NCBI GenBank assembly: GCA_026874595.1
Contig: CM049316.1
Coordinates: 49,230,695-49,294,694 of the forward strand
Direction: 5' to 3'
Length of the DNA: 64,000 nt
Source of the DNA: Sipunculus nudus
Taxonomy: Eukaryota > Annelida > Sipuncula > Golfingiida > Sipunculidae
Below the pieces are notes generated by a model. It ran no database searches, had not been told where the DNA came from, and saw nothing but the letters and a program-made list of their open reading frames with translations. The position numbers and the translations under genes were made by a program. Positions 49,293 to 59,171 of this stretch are shown piece by piece (within the stretch, counting starts at the first letter, position 1; each line of letters opens with the position of its first letter).

Positions 49293-49476
49293 CACCTACT
49301 TTATCGTGGCTCCACAGAGGATCTATCCCGGTGAAGTGGTTAGTCTGCAGGTGTCTATATTGAAGATGTATTATGACCACATTAATGTACGTGCATCAAT
49401 CAGAATGAATGGGGAAGAATTTGCCAGATTCTTTGAGACTTTTTATATGCCATCCACCAGACTTCTCCAGATGAAG
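49293..49476 (+). CDS. CD109-like: CD109-like / thioester-containing protein, MG1-domain exon
   Basis: 184 bases: one base completes a proline begun in the previous exon, then 61 codons. TYFIVAPQRIYPGEVVSLQV, then S-I-L and a later R-A-S-I, is the characteristic first macroglobulin (MG1) strand pair, where a 'Y-x-V-x-A-P-x-x-x-R-P-G' motif is usual. Here the arginine or lysine of R-P-G is Y. The exon ends at a clean codon, ATGAAG|GTAAGA. MG1 packs in the MG ring of alpha-2-macroglobulin-superfamily proteins, outside the cell. The 61 residues cover most of MG1; the next exon finishes it. No frame disruption. Confidence 0.9.
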
Positions 49477-49661
49477 GTAAGATCCTGGCTCATGCCCATA
49501 GTCGCATAGTATTTCAAACATATACAATGTGAGGTTCTATTGATGTAAGTCATATCTGTGAAAATAGCCTTTCATTTTCTGCAAACATTCTCAGCCATGA
49601 GATACTGTAAAATTTTTAGCTAATCTGACTCTTTTTCATCTGAGCTGTCTGTCATCTATCC
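49477..49661 (+). other. Start of intron 2 with degenerate family-A start
   Basis: A decayed TTTTTAGCTAATCTGACTCT...TCATCTGAGCT hairpin at 49614-49650 precedes an intact one at 49662. Confidence 0.4.
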
Positions 49662-51967
49662 TTTTTTAGCTCAGCTGACTAGAAGTCAATTGAACTATAG
49701 TGATCGTTCGTGTACTGTCCATCTGTCTGTCATGCTGTCTGTCCATTTGTCAGGCTGTCCGTTAACAAGATATTTACTCACTGAACATGAGAAGTGTTGA
49801 AGCTAGAGACTTTTTTTCAGGGATATAACTTTATTTAATCAAGATCCAAAATTTGTAAACTCAAAATTATATCTGAATTTTGCAAATTTTTAAACTCAGC
49901 TGACTGAAAGTCATCTGAGCTATAGTGATCAGTCTTTGTCCGTTGTCCCTCTGTCTGTCAGTCCATTAACCAGGCACATATAGTAACCGCTGGACCAAGA
50001 ATTTTCTAATCTGACATCAAGGGATGTCCATGAAAAATCTCCATGAAACCTTAAATGAGGTCTCTGTTACCCATATCCTCTGAGCTATTGGGCCGAGAAG
50101 TACCCCCAAGAATAATTAAAAATTTGAAACAAAAGCTCAAGTATCTGAACATCTAATGCATTGATCACCATGATATTTTGCATGCATATTCATCATGGAG
50201 TGTTCCATCAGTTCCTGCTGAGTGGTAGCCCCACGTGGAATTTTTTCGAATTTTTACATATATTTCTCTATTTTTGAGACCTCCAAACATGTGGTCATCT
50301 GTTAACAGTGCACAATTCGTAACCATTGGACCTAGAAACTTATAACCTGACATCTGGAGAATTCCATAAAAAATACCCAGGTAAACCTGAAATGAGGTCT
50401 CTGTTACTCATATCCTCTGAGCCATGGGGCCCAGAAGTACCCCCTAGAATAATTAAAAATTTGATACAAAAGCTCCAGTATCTGAACAACCAGTATCTGA
50501 ACAATCACCATAATTCTTTGCATGCATATTCATGAAGAAGAGTTTCATCAGTTCCTGATAACAGGTGGCGCAACCTGGATTTTTTCCTGTTATACTCTAA
50601 ATGTATGGTTACATTTTCAAACCTGGAAACAAAATGATGTTATAAAAAAAGGAATTTATGTAAAATTGTTCATAATTTCCTCGCTCAGAAGAATGGGAAT
50701 TAAAATTATTTGCAATATTTCTCTATCTTTCTGCCTGTTTTAAATATTTAATAATTATGAATAATTTTTTTTATTTCCTGTAAGCACTGATTAATTAAAT
50801 TGCATACTGTATACGTATATGCAAGGGTATTGTAACTCCCACAATCCCCTTCCCCCACCCCACTAAGTCCTTGCTCCTTGGCACTGTGAACAATAGTTCT
50901 ATTGCTATAGCATAAAATTTTATAATTTGAAGAAAATATATACAGAGAGACAGAGGCATTATAACTCCCATCATAACCCCCCCCCACCATCAAGTCCTTC
51001 CGCCTGTGGAGTGGGGACTTTATAGCAACTGTATACATATCATAAAATAGAAAAAAAGTTTATTAAAAAAATTGGATCTCGTTAGACAAATGTGTAAAAT
51101 GTTGAACTGTCAACAGCCTGTCAGGTAGGTATCCAATGGAAACGCATGGTCAGATCTTATAATATTATTTGCAACAATTTCTACAATCATATCAACCAAC
51201 CATGGCTTAGATTACCTCTTTCTCTCAGACTTTATCTACATTTCATAATATTTTAGATTTTAACCTTCCAGGTGTTTAAGTATTGTTGAATGCTCCATCC
51301 CTCTCTAACCATCTCTTTTTCTCTCTACATCCAACCCTCCTTGGTGCCTACACTGTTTCCTTCTCCGAACCCCATCCCAATTTCAGCCTCAGTAAACAAG
51401 AACAAGATGAATCAGATATATTCATATTTTTATATATTGTAAAACTATTTGTTACCTATGTACATGCCAGAAATTATGTCAATATTGTGTAATATGTAGA
51501 CGTGGCGGGCATCAATATAATGTACCTTGTAAAGACCTAAGAGATATCATGTCATACAGTCACAATTCATAAATCCCCTCTTCAGCATAGTTAATCATAA
51601 CATTATATCAGTCAAATTGAAATCTTGCGGACTTCCATACACTATAGATCCTTCAACAAATAGCCTTATCATCATTCTACCACTGCTAAGTGTACTGTCA
51701 TTGCATTCATATTTGCTCAAATTTATCCCTATTTTCAACAGCTCCCAAATAAATAAAAAAATAAACCACTATATTTACTCTATATTAATCCATCAGTCAG
51801 GTTATTTCATACATCATTTTCTCACATATTACATTATATTCCTTTATAATAGCCTAACATGTCCATGATATTCATAAGGTTTGTCGACTAAATATAGTAT
51901 CACAATGGTGATACATTTATAGTCCAATCATGATCAGCTGAGCGCCGTGACCCATGGGTCCCTTGTT
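49662..51967 (+). mobile_element. Family-A elements, nested starts with one 3' end
   Basis: One start is at 49662 (TTTTTTAGCTCAGCTGACTA). A second at 49888 (AACTCAGCTGACTGAAAGTC...ATCTGAGCT) leads into two ~340-bp units like those of 34359-37345. C-rich tracts, then TCAGCTGAGCGCCGTGACCC, ATGGGTCCC and TTGTT end at 51967. The terminal 500 bases closely match the end at 33764. No coding. Confidence 0.6.
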
Positions 51968-52734
51968 AAAAACCTATTTCACACTTCAGGACTGCCTAAT
52001 ATCAAAACCACTCATCTGTTTTTCCTCATATTTACCATAAATATTATTCTATATAGTTCCTATGTAAATGCCAGAAAATAGGTCTTTATTATATAATTTA
52101 AAAAATTTATGTGCTCAAACATAATGCATTTTGTAAAAAATCAGGAAAAATATTTGATCACTTAACACAAAACATGTTAAAGCTAAGAACTTTTTTCCAG
52201 TATTATAAGTTAAATTAATCAACAATATCTGTTCTATAATTTTGCTTTCAGTAGGCATCTGTTATTATTTAAAACATTTTGATAAAACAACCTTATGAAT
52301 ATATCAGCTTGAAAAATACATGGTAGCCAAAGTCTCTCTGTATACATAAACAAATTTACCAACAGGGCAGGATTGTCTGTATAAATAGCTTGGCAGACTG
52401 CCAGCTTGGCAGACTGCCAGCTATTGTAGATGGCAACAGATCAAGATTCATTCTGTATCTATTTACAGCTTTGGCAGAAGGCCAACTGTTTCAGATTAGG
52501 CAACTGGTCAAGTGTTCAGTCAGTACAGCCAAGTGCAGGTCAAGAGTATACTCAGTGTTCACTCATATGTCTGTCCACATAGCTCAAGAGTTGTTTGATG
52601 TAATTGCCTGAAATTTTACATGTCCATACATCTTTGATAGCTTTCTCGTACACAAGACTTGATGTGCCACCTACAATCATTTATTGTTATGTACATCCAT
52701 GGCAGTATTTCAGGAGTGATGTTTGTGTAATTGG
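51968..52734. repeat. Family-A internal fragment and unassigned intron sequence
   Basis: 51968-52240 matches the family-A interior (CACTTCAGGACTGCCTAATA). 52388-52421 has a 16-base CTTGGCAGACTGCCAG direct duplication, itself nearly palindromic. The rest is unassigned. No gene. Confidence 0.45.
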
Positions 52735-52885
52735 TGCTTGTACTTGAGTTTAAAATGTTTAGTAATTGCATTGCACATGTGCATGTCACACGTTCCTGAA
52801 AATGAATCAAGTATGTTATCATTGAAGCATTATACCTAATGTGTATCCCACAGCACAGGTTTGCATTAGGCCTCTAGGCCTTGTT
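52735..52885 (+). repeat. Family-C element, 3' segment
   Basis: Parallels 16968-17155: GTACTTGAGTTTAAAATGTT, AGCATTATACCTAATGTGTA, GCACAGGTTTGCATTAGGCC, then TCTAGGCCTTGTT. It is inserted into subtype-D sequence, which resumes immediately after (ATATGGTTTCAGGC). Confidence 0.55.
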
Positions 52886-53912
52886 ATATGGTTTCAGGCT
52901 ACAAGTTTCATTTATTACACGGCGCAAATGTGATTTTTACCTAATTGGCTTGTTTTAACATGCTTAAAAAATTAAATAATGTTTATTAAATACTTTGGCT
53001 CATGTCCATTATTCTATAATTTTCAGGGTTTCATTTTAGCAGGGCCAGTTACTCTTAGCTTTTCAAATGCTAATATATATGAAAAACCAAAAGAAATAAG
53101 TATATTTTGCATTTGCTAAAATAGTCTATTTTCAGCAAGCTGTGTGAAAGAACATGATTTTAACATTCTATTAGTCAGATGGGCACATATGATAGCAGCT
53201 GGATGTAGAATAATGTCACTATAACCTATATCTAAGGTCTATGGGCAAAATGCATGATTTTGAGCACTGGGAGTCATTTTACCCATTATTCAAGACTCCT
53301 TGAATTTAGCGGAGCGTCATGGCCCATGGGCCACTAGTTAGAATTACTTATTACATTTACACATTTTTTGTTTGTCAAATGTATCCTTTCATATAACTCT
53401 TAGGCCCATCATGTTGTTTTCTTTATTGCATAATTAAATGATTTCAGGCCACAATTGTCATGTATTACACAGCTAGTGCAATATATACTTACCAGATTTA
53501 ATTTACACTCATTTGAAAATGGAAAATTTTAATTTTTAAAGCATTTTATTTCAGTTAATAAATTAAATGTGTTTTATTATACTCCTTATCTCCACTTTCT
53601 TCATTATTCTATAGTATAATTGACAGAGGTTCAAACATTCCCATTGGAAAAGTTATTTTACAATCACATAGCTGAAATACTGATACTCCTAGAAATAAGG
53701 GACTCCTGCATCTTTGATATAGTCCATAAAAGTGCACAGGCAAACAAATTTAGTATTTAATTATTACCAGATTGAAGGGCCATTTCCTCTTAGCTTTTCA
53801 AATGCTTATTAATATATATATATATATATAAACAATAGAAATAAGAATATTTTGCATTTGCTAAAATTAAAAAAAAAAGTAGCTGAGTGCGATTACTCAT
53901 GGATCCCTTATT
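52886..53912 (+). mobile_element. Two family-A subtype-D copies in tandem
   Basis: 52886-53339 ends GGAGCGTCATGGCCCATGGG followed by CCACTAGTT. 53350-53912 ends AGTAGCTGAGTGCGATTACT, then CATGGATCCCTTATT. Both have diverged terminal hairpins and share GGTTTCAGGC(C/T)ACAA and TTTTGCATTTGCTAAAAT blocks with 45020-45586. An (AT)n run lies at 53815-53830. Confidence 0.5.
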
Positions 53913-54057
53913 TTTCATTGATTAAGCTTGTAAGCACTCAAGTTGGCAGGTGAAGAAATTTTAACATTTCATTCATTAAAGATTGATGGACAAATTTGAC
54001 TAATGGTCTATTAATGTGGATTGTAAATTTTGGTTTAGTTTGAAGTTTTCACTGCAG

Positions 54058-54226
54058 ATGCCAGAAAATGCACGGCCAGGAAACTACACCCTGCGTGTGG
54101 AAGGGTCACTTAAAGGAGGCCTAGGAGGCAATATATTTGAGAATGAGACGGATCTAATATTTGATGTGAAACAGGTTTCTGTGTTCATCACCACCAATAA
54201 AGCTGTGTACTACCAAGGCCAGGAAG
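54058..54226 (+). CDS. CD109-like: CD109-like / thioester-containing protein, MG1-MG2 junction exon
   Basis: Acceptor TTTTCACTGCAG|ATG; 56 codons plus one base; donor GAAG|GTGAGC at 54227. The exon starts MPENARPGNYTLRVEG, the 'P-x-G-x-Y-x-L-x-V-x-G' end of MG1. It continues to the linker and the start of MG2, VSVFITTNKAVYYQGQE, where the family usually has 'V-F-I-Q-T-D-K-x-x-Y-K-P-G-Q'. Here the D is N and the P-G is Q-G. Two N-glycosylation sequons are visible (N-Y-T and N-E-T, about residues 99 and 119 of the precursor). No disruption. Its last 23 coding bases and donor are copied at 56120-56142. Confidence 0.92.
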
Positions 54227-54239
54227 GTGAGCACAACAA

Positions 54240-54575
54240 TTCTTTTGAGTCATGTAATAATACAGAAAAACAAAGTCAGCAGTATGTGTTTATGTTCATG
54301 TAATGATACAGAAAAACAAAGTAAGCAGTATGTGTTCTTGTTCATGTGATAATACAGAGTATCAAAGTTAGCAGTATGTGTTAATGTTATTGTAATAATA
54401 CAGAAAAACAAAGTCAGCAGTATGAGTTAAAGTTCATGCAATAATACAGAAAAACTTAAGTTAGCAGTATATGTTTTCTCTTCATGTAATTATACAGAAT
54501 AACAAAGTCAACCGTATGTGTTCATGTTCATGTAATAATTCTGTCAGCTGTATGTGTTAATATAATTGTATTAAT
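54240..54575 (+). repeat. ~47-bp minisatellite after the exon donor
   Basis: About seven copies of CATGTAATAATACAGAAAAA with CAAAGTCAGCAGTATGTGTT and a short tail. It begins roughly 15 bases after the 5' splice site of the MG1-MG2 exon. It is copied again at 56156-56491 in the large duplication. Confidence 0.85.
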
Positions 54576-55049
54576 ACAGAAAACAAAAAAATACAGGCAT
54601 CAAACAAAATTTTTGTGATGATTATTTGTAGCAGTTTTAATAACACATTTTTTTGTAAATGAACCTTTGATAATTTAGATTCTTTTCCTGCTTATAGTTT
54701 TGTACAAGCTTTTGTCATTTGCTGACCTGCAGACTCTTAAACAAATTCATAGTGGTACAAAAGGGCATTTTCAGTGACATGATTCAAAGAAAAAAATTTG
54801 CCACAATCCCAAAGTTTTCTGAAAATTTAATGAAATATCATATCAGGTATTAACAACCTAGGAATTGTTGACAATTATAAATTCCCTCACTGTAATAACC
54901 TGCAAAGTGTCCATATGATATATCTGTAGTTGTACCAGTATGGTAGTTGAATTGTTTGTGATGCCATCAGATACATTCTGAGAAGTAACTGTGGGTCATA
55001 TGACCATAGAGCTAGAACTGTAATGACCAAAATGTCATGACACAAGCAG

Positions 55050-55483
55050 AGCTCAGACTTTGTCACAATAATAAACATGAGCAAAGCTTAGACTGTGTTG
55101 CAAAAATAAACACTATCACTACATGAGCAGAGCTCAGACTGTAGGGCAATAATAAACAATGTCACAACATGAGCAGAACCCAGACTGTAGGGCAATAATA
55201 AACAATGTCACAACATGAGTAGAACTCAGACTGTAGGGCAATAATAAACAATGTCACAACATGAGCAGAACTCAGACTGTAGGGCAATAATAAACAATGT
55301 CATAACATGAGCAGAACCCAGACTGAAGGGCAATGATAAAAAATGTCACAACATGAGCAGAACCCAGACTGAAGGGCAATAATAAGCAATGTCACAACAT
55401 GAGCAGAACTCAGACTGTAGGGCAATAATAAACAATGTCACAACATGAGCAGAACTCAGACTGAAGGGCAATAATAAACAATG
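55050..55483 (+). repeat. 46-bp minisatellite, first block
   Basis: Unit GTCACAACATGAGCAGAACT followed by CAGACTGTAGGGCAATAATA and AACAAT, about nine copies. It stops abruptly at ATG (55481-55483), where the foreign 640-bp segment starts. Confidence 0.93.
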
Positions 55484-56121
55484 GGTCTTTGCGACTTTAT
55501 TCCTTTGAGAAAAAATGTTGAAGCTAGGAACTTTATTTCAGTAATATAACTTAAATTAATCAAAATTTAATTGTATACCAAAAATTAGATCAAAATCTTT
55601 TAAATTTAAAAAAAAATTAGCAAAAATATAAAATTGGTACCTTAAATTTTGCTCAAATTTGAACATGGCACGTTTTTTTCTTGTAAGTATATTTAATTTA
55701 TTTTTCACAGCTGGGATACATATAGATTTAATCTGTCGAATTCTGAAATTTGAAAGTAAAAGCTTAAAAATTATTCTAATTATTGAAGTTTTTCAGATGC
55801 TGTAATGTATTTGCATTTTGTATATCCAATACCCCACTCCTGCTCACTACAGCCTTGCCAAGGTAACCTTATTAGTGATCCAGTACTGGCAGAACACCCC
55901 TGCTGTAATAAACACACACTTATTCTCATGGGCCCTACCCTAATTCCCCCCGCCCCCCCACCCACCACCATCACCATCACCAATTATATTGCAATGCATG
56001 GTTTGTTATTGTCAACTGTATTTCTTTAATAATCCTTTAAATAATTAAACAAAATAGAATTTAACCCATCAGTAGGCATAATTTGATAATATATGAAACA
56101 AATCATGGATAAATAAAGGTG
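55482..56121 (+). repeat. 640-bp segment duplicated at 59971-60610
   Basis: Offset 4489. The only difference seen is A at 55724 versus G at 60213. At the other locus this sequence is an internal slice of a family-A element, with no element ends at either junction. Each junction shares only a TG dinucleotide with both parents. This favours template switching or an assembly join over transposition. Confidence 0.92.
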
Positions 56122-57399
56122 TGTACTACCAAGGCCAGGAAGGTGAGCACAACAATTCTTTTGAGTCATGTAATAATACAGAAAAACAAAGTCAGCAGTA
56201 TGTGTTTATGTTCATGTAATGATACAGAAAAACAAAGTAAGCAGTATGTGTTCTTGTTCATGTGATAATACAGAGTATCAAAGTTAGCAGTATGTGTTAA
56301 TGTTATTGTAATAATACAGAAAAACAAAGTCAGCAGTATGAGTTAAAGTTCATGCAATAATACAGAAAAACTTAAGTTAGCAGTATATGTTTTCTCTTCA
56401 TGTAATTATACAGAATAACAAAGTCAACCGTATGTGTTCATGTTCATGTAATAATTCTGTCAGCTGTATGTGTTAATATAATTGTATTAATACAGAAAAC
56501 AAAAAAATACAGGCATCAAACAAAATTTTTGTGATGATTATTTGTAGCAGTTTTAATAACACATTTTTTTGTAAATGAACCTTTGATAATTTAGATTCTT
56601 TTCCTGCTTATAGTTTTGTACAAGCTTTTGTCATTTGCTGACCTGCAGACTCTTAAACAAATTCATAGTGGTACAAAAGGGCATTTTCAGTGACATGATT
56701 CAAAGAAAAAAATTTGCCACAATCCCAAAGTTTTCTGAAAATTTAATGAAATATCATATCAGGTATTAACAACCTAGGAATTGTTGACAATTATAAATTC
56801 CCTCACTGTAATAACCTGCAAAGTGTCCATATGATATATCTGTAGTTGTACCAGTATGGTAGTTGAATTGTTTGTGATGCCATCAGATACATTCTGAGAA
56901 GTAACTGTGGGTCATATGACCATAGAGCTAGAACTGTAATGACCAAAATGTCATGACACAAGCAGAGCTCAGACTTTGTCACAATAATAAACATGAGCAA
57001 AGCTTAGACTGTGTTGCAAAAATAAACACTATCACTACATGAGCAGAGCTCAGACTGTAGGGCAATAATAAACAATGTCACAACATGAGCAGAACCCAGA
57101 CTGTAGGGCAATAATAAACAATGTCACAACATGAGTAGAACTCAGACTGTAGGGCAATAATAAACAATGTCACAACATGAGCAGAACTCAGACTGTAGGG
57201 CAATAATAAACAATGTCATAACATGAGCAGAACCCAGACTGAAGGGCAGTGATAAAAAATGTCACAACATGAGCAGAACCCAGACTGAAGGGCAATAATA
57301 AGCAATGTCACAACATGAGCAGAACTCAGACTGTAGGGCAATAATAAACAATGTCACAACATGAGCAGAACTCAGACTGAAGGGCAATAATAAACAATG
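56120..57399 (+). repeat. Large direct duplication, copy 2 (1280 bp)
   Basis: Second copy of 54204-55483. It carries the 23-base exon tail and GTGAGC donor at 56143, but no acceptor, so it is not expected to make an exon. It continues without a break into the rest of the 46-bp minisatellite. Confidence 0.93.
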
Positions 57400-58315
57400 T
57401 CACAACATGAGCAGAACCCAGACTGAAGGGCACTAATAAACAATGTCACAACATGAGCAGAACCCAGACTGAAGGGCAATAATAAGCAATGTCACAACAT
57501 GAGCAGAACTCAGACTGTAGGGCAATAATAAACAATGTCACACCATTAGCAGAACCCAGACTGTAGGGCAATAATAAACAATGTCACAACATGAGCAGAA
57601 CCCAGACTGAAGGGCAATAATAAACAATGTCACAACATGAGCAGAACCCAGACTGTAGGGCAATTATAAACAATGTCACAACATGAGCAGAACCAAGACT
57701 GTAGGGCAATAATAAACAATGTCACAACATAAGCAGAACTCAGAATTTAGGGCAGTAATAAACAATGTCACAAAAAGAGCAGAACCCTGACTGTAGGGCA
57801 ATAATAATCAATGTCACAAAAAGAGCAGAACCCTGACTGTAGGGCAATAATAATCAATGTCACAACATGAGCAGAACTCAGACTGTAGGGCAATAATAAA
57901 CAATGTCACAACATGAGCAGAACTCAGACTGTAGGGCAATAATAATCAATATCACAACATAAGCAGAACTCAGAATGTAGGGCAAGTATAAACAAGGTCA
58001 CAACATGAGCAGAACCCAGACTGATGGGCAAAAATAAACAATGTCACATCATGAGCAGAACCCAGACTGTAGGGCAATTATAAACAATGTCACAACATGA
58101 GCAGAACCAAGACTGATGGGCAATAATAAACAATGTCACAACATGAGCAGAACTCAGACTGTAGGGCAATAATAAACAATGTCACAACATGAGCAGAACC
58201 CAGACTGTAGGGCAATAATAATCAATGTCACAACATGAGCAGAACTCAGACTATAGGGCGATAATAAACAATGTCACAAGATGAACATAACTCAGACTGT
58301 AGGGCAATAATAACC
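56966..58315 (+). repeat. 46-bp minisatellite, main block
   Basis: About 29 copies of the ACATGAGCAGAACYCAGACT unit with GTAGGGCAATAATAAACAAT. Common alternations are CTCAGACT/CCCAGACT and TGTAGGG/TGAAGGG. It ends near 58315 in unique sequence about 630 bases before the next exon. Confidence 0.93.
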
Positions 58316-58942
58316 ACAATGTTCACCAGACTTTGGTGTTGTTTGATGATCATTAAAAGTCTGATGGATTTTTAAGAAACTCATAAATATTTAACTATAG
58401 AGTTTCTCTGTGTAACAAGTTCTCTGCAGAATCCATGCATATTTAATGAGGTCACAGGTTACAAGACATACACCTGTGGTGATCTTGTTATGTTGGGCTG
58501 GCATTTTCACCTAATTTTGATCACATATATTATATAAAATCCAGTTTCCAGTTCCAAAATATAGCCAGTTTTATTGCCATATAAAAAATTCTGGATCCAG
58601 AATCCAGCATCATTACAAGTATGCTACACCTTGAAAGAAAGATCTCAAAATAGGTCGATAACTTGAAAGCAGGTTAAATATCTGAGGCCAATTGCATCGC
58701 AACAAATTCAATAATTAATACAGGAACCTCCGCACCTGATTTCCAAACAATATCTTTACATTGTTTGAAAACAAAGACCTTTTTCAACCTTATATTTATG
58801 CCACTTGGGGTTATTTGTTGAAGTGCCTTCTTTAACTGAAACCAATTTAATTAACACCATCTCAACTTACTGGACAAAGTTATTTGGATGACTCTTATGA
58901 TTTGGATCACTATATTATTTGGATGACTGTATATTATTTCAG
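58316..58942 (+). other. End of intron 3
   Basis: Unique AT-rich sequence without another gene. It ends ATATTATTTCAG|TA, the acceptor for the next exon. Confidence 0.55.
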
Positions 58943-59013
58943 TAAAATTTCGAGTCATACCAGTAAGACCTAACTTGTTGTCAGTCCATGGCAGTATGGA
59001 TCTATATGCAGTG
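58943..59013 (+). CDS. CD109-like: CD109-like / thioester-containing protein, MG2 exon (last one in the window)
   Basis: 71 bases. Two bases complete a valine (G|TA), then 23 codons. VKFRVIPVRPNLLSVHGSMD continues the previous exon's 'Y-x-x-G-Q-E' as the well-known 'G-Q-x-V-x-F-R-x-x-x-V/L' MG2 strand. Here V-K-F-R-V is exact. The donor is GTG|GTAAGT at 59014, phase 0. In relatives the next residues are a '(I/V)-x-D-P-x-G-N-x-(I/V)' strand, which I could not find before 64000, so the gene goes on past the window. The window thus encodes residues 1 to about 170 of a protein usually 1,400-1,900 long. Thioester (GCGEQ), bait region and C-terminal anchor cannot be judged. Confidence 0.9.
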
Positions 59014-59171
59014 GTAAGTAACACTACAAGTTCAAATGATCAAATATTTAAGCATCACATAGATATTCATGTCATATAATGTTTTATGTCTGTACTACCT
59101 GATAAATAGAAAGAAAGTATATGTAAATTTACTGACAGTTGTATAAAATGTACTCAATGAATATATGAATA

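Larger units (their letters stand above)
54204..55483 (+). repeat. Large direct duplication, copy 1 (1280 bp)
   Basis: By eye it is identical to 56120-57399 (offset 1916) except for A at 55333 against G at 57249. It spans the last 23 bases of an exon, its donor, a 47-bp minisatellite, unique intron sequence and the start of a 46-bp minisatellite. See the finding on the A-B-A arrangement. Confidence 0.93.

Noticed and set aside
55780-56029. Overlapping ~70-codon frames on both strands, repeated at 60269-60518
   Set aside because: They exist twice only because the 640-bp segment is duplicated, and they lie within family-A repeat sequence with a C-rich tract and CAC/CAT microsatellite.
56120-56142. 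Second copy of the exon 3 end as an extra exon
   Set aside because: Only the last 23 coding bases and donor are present, without an acceptor or the rest of the exon.
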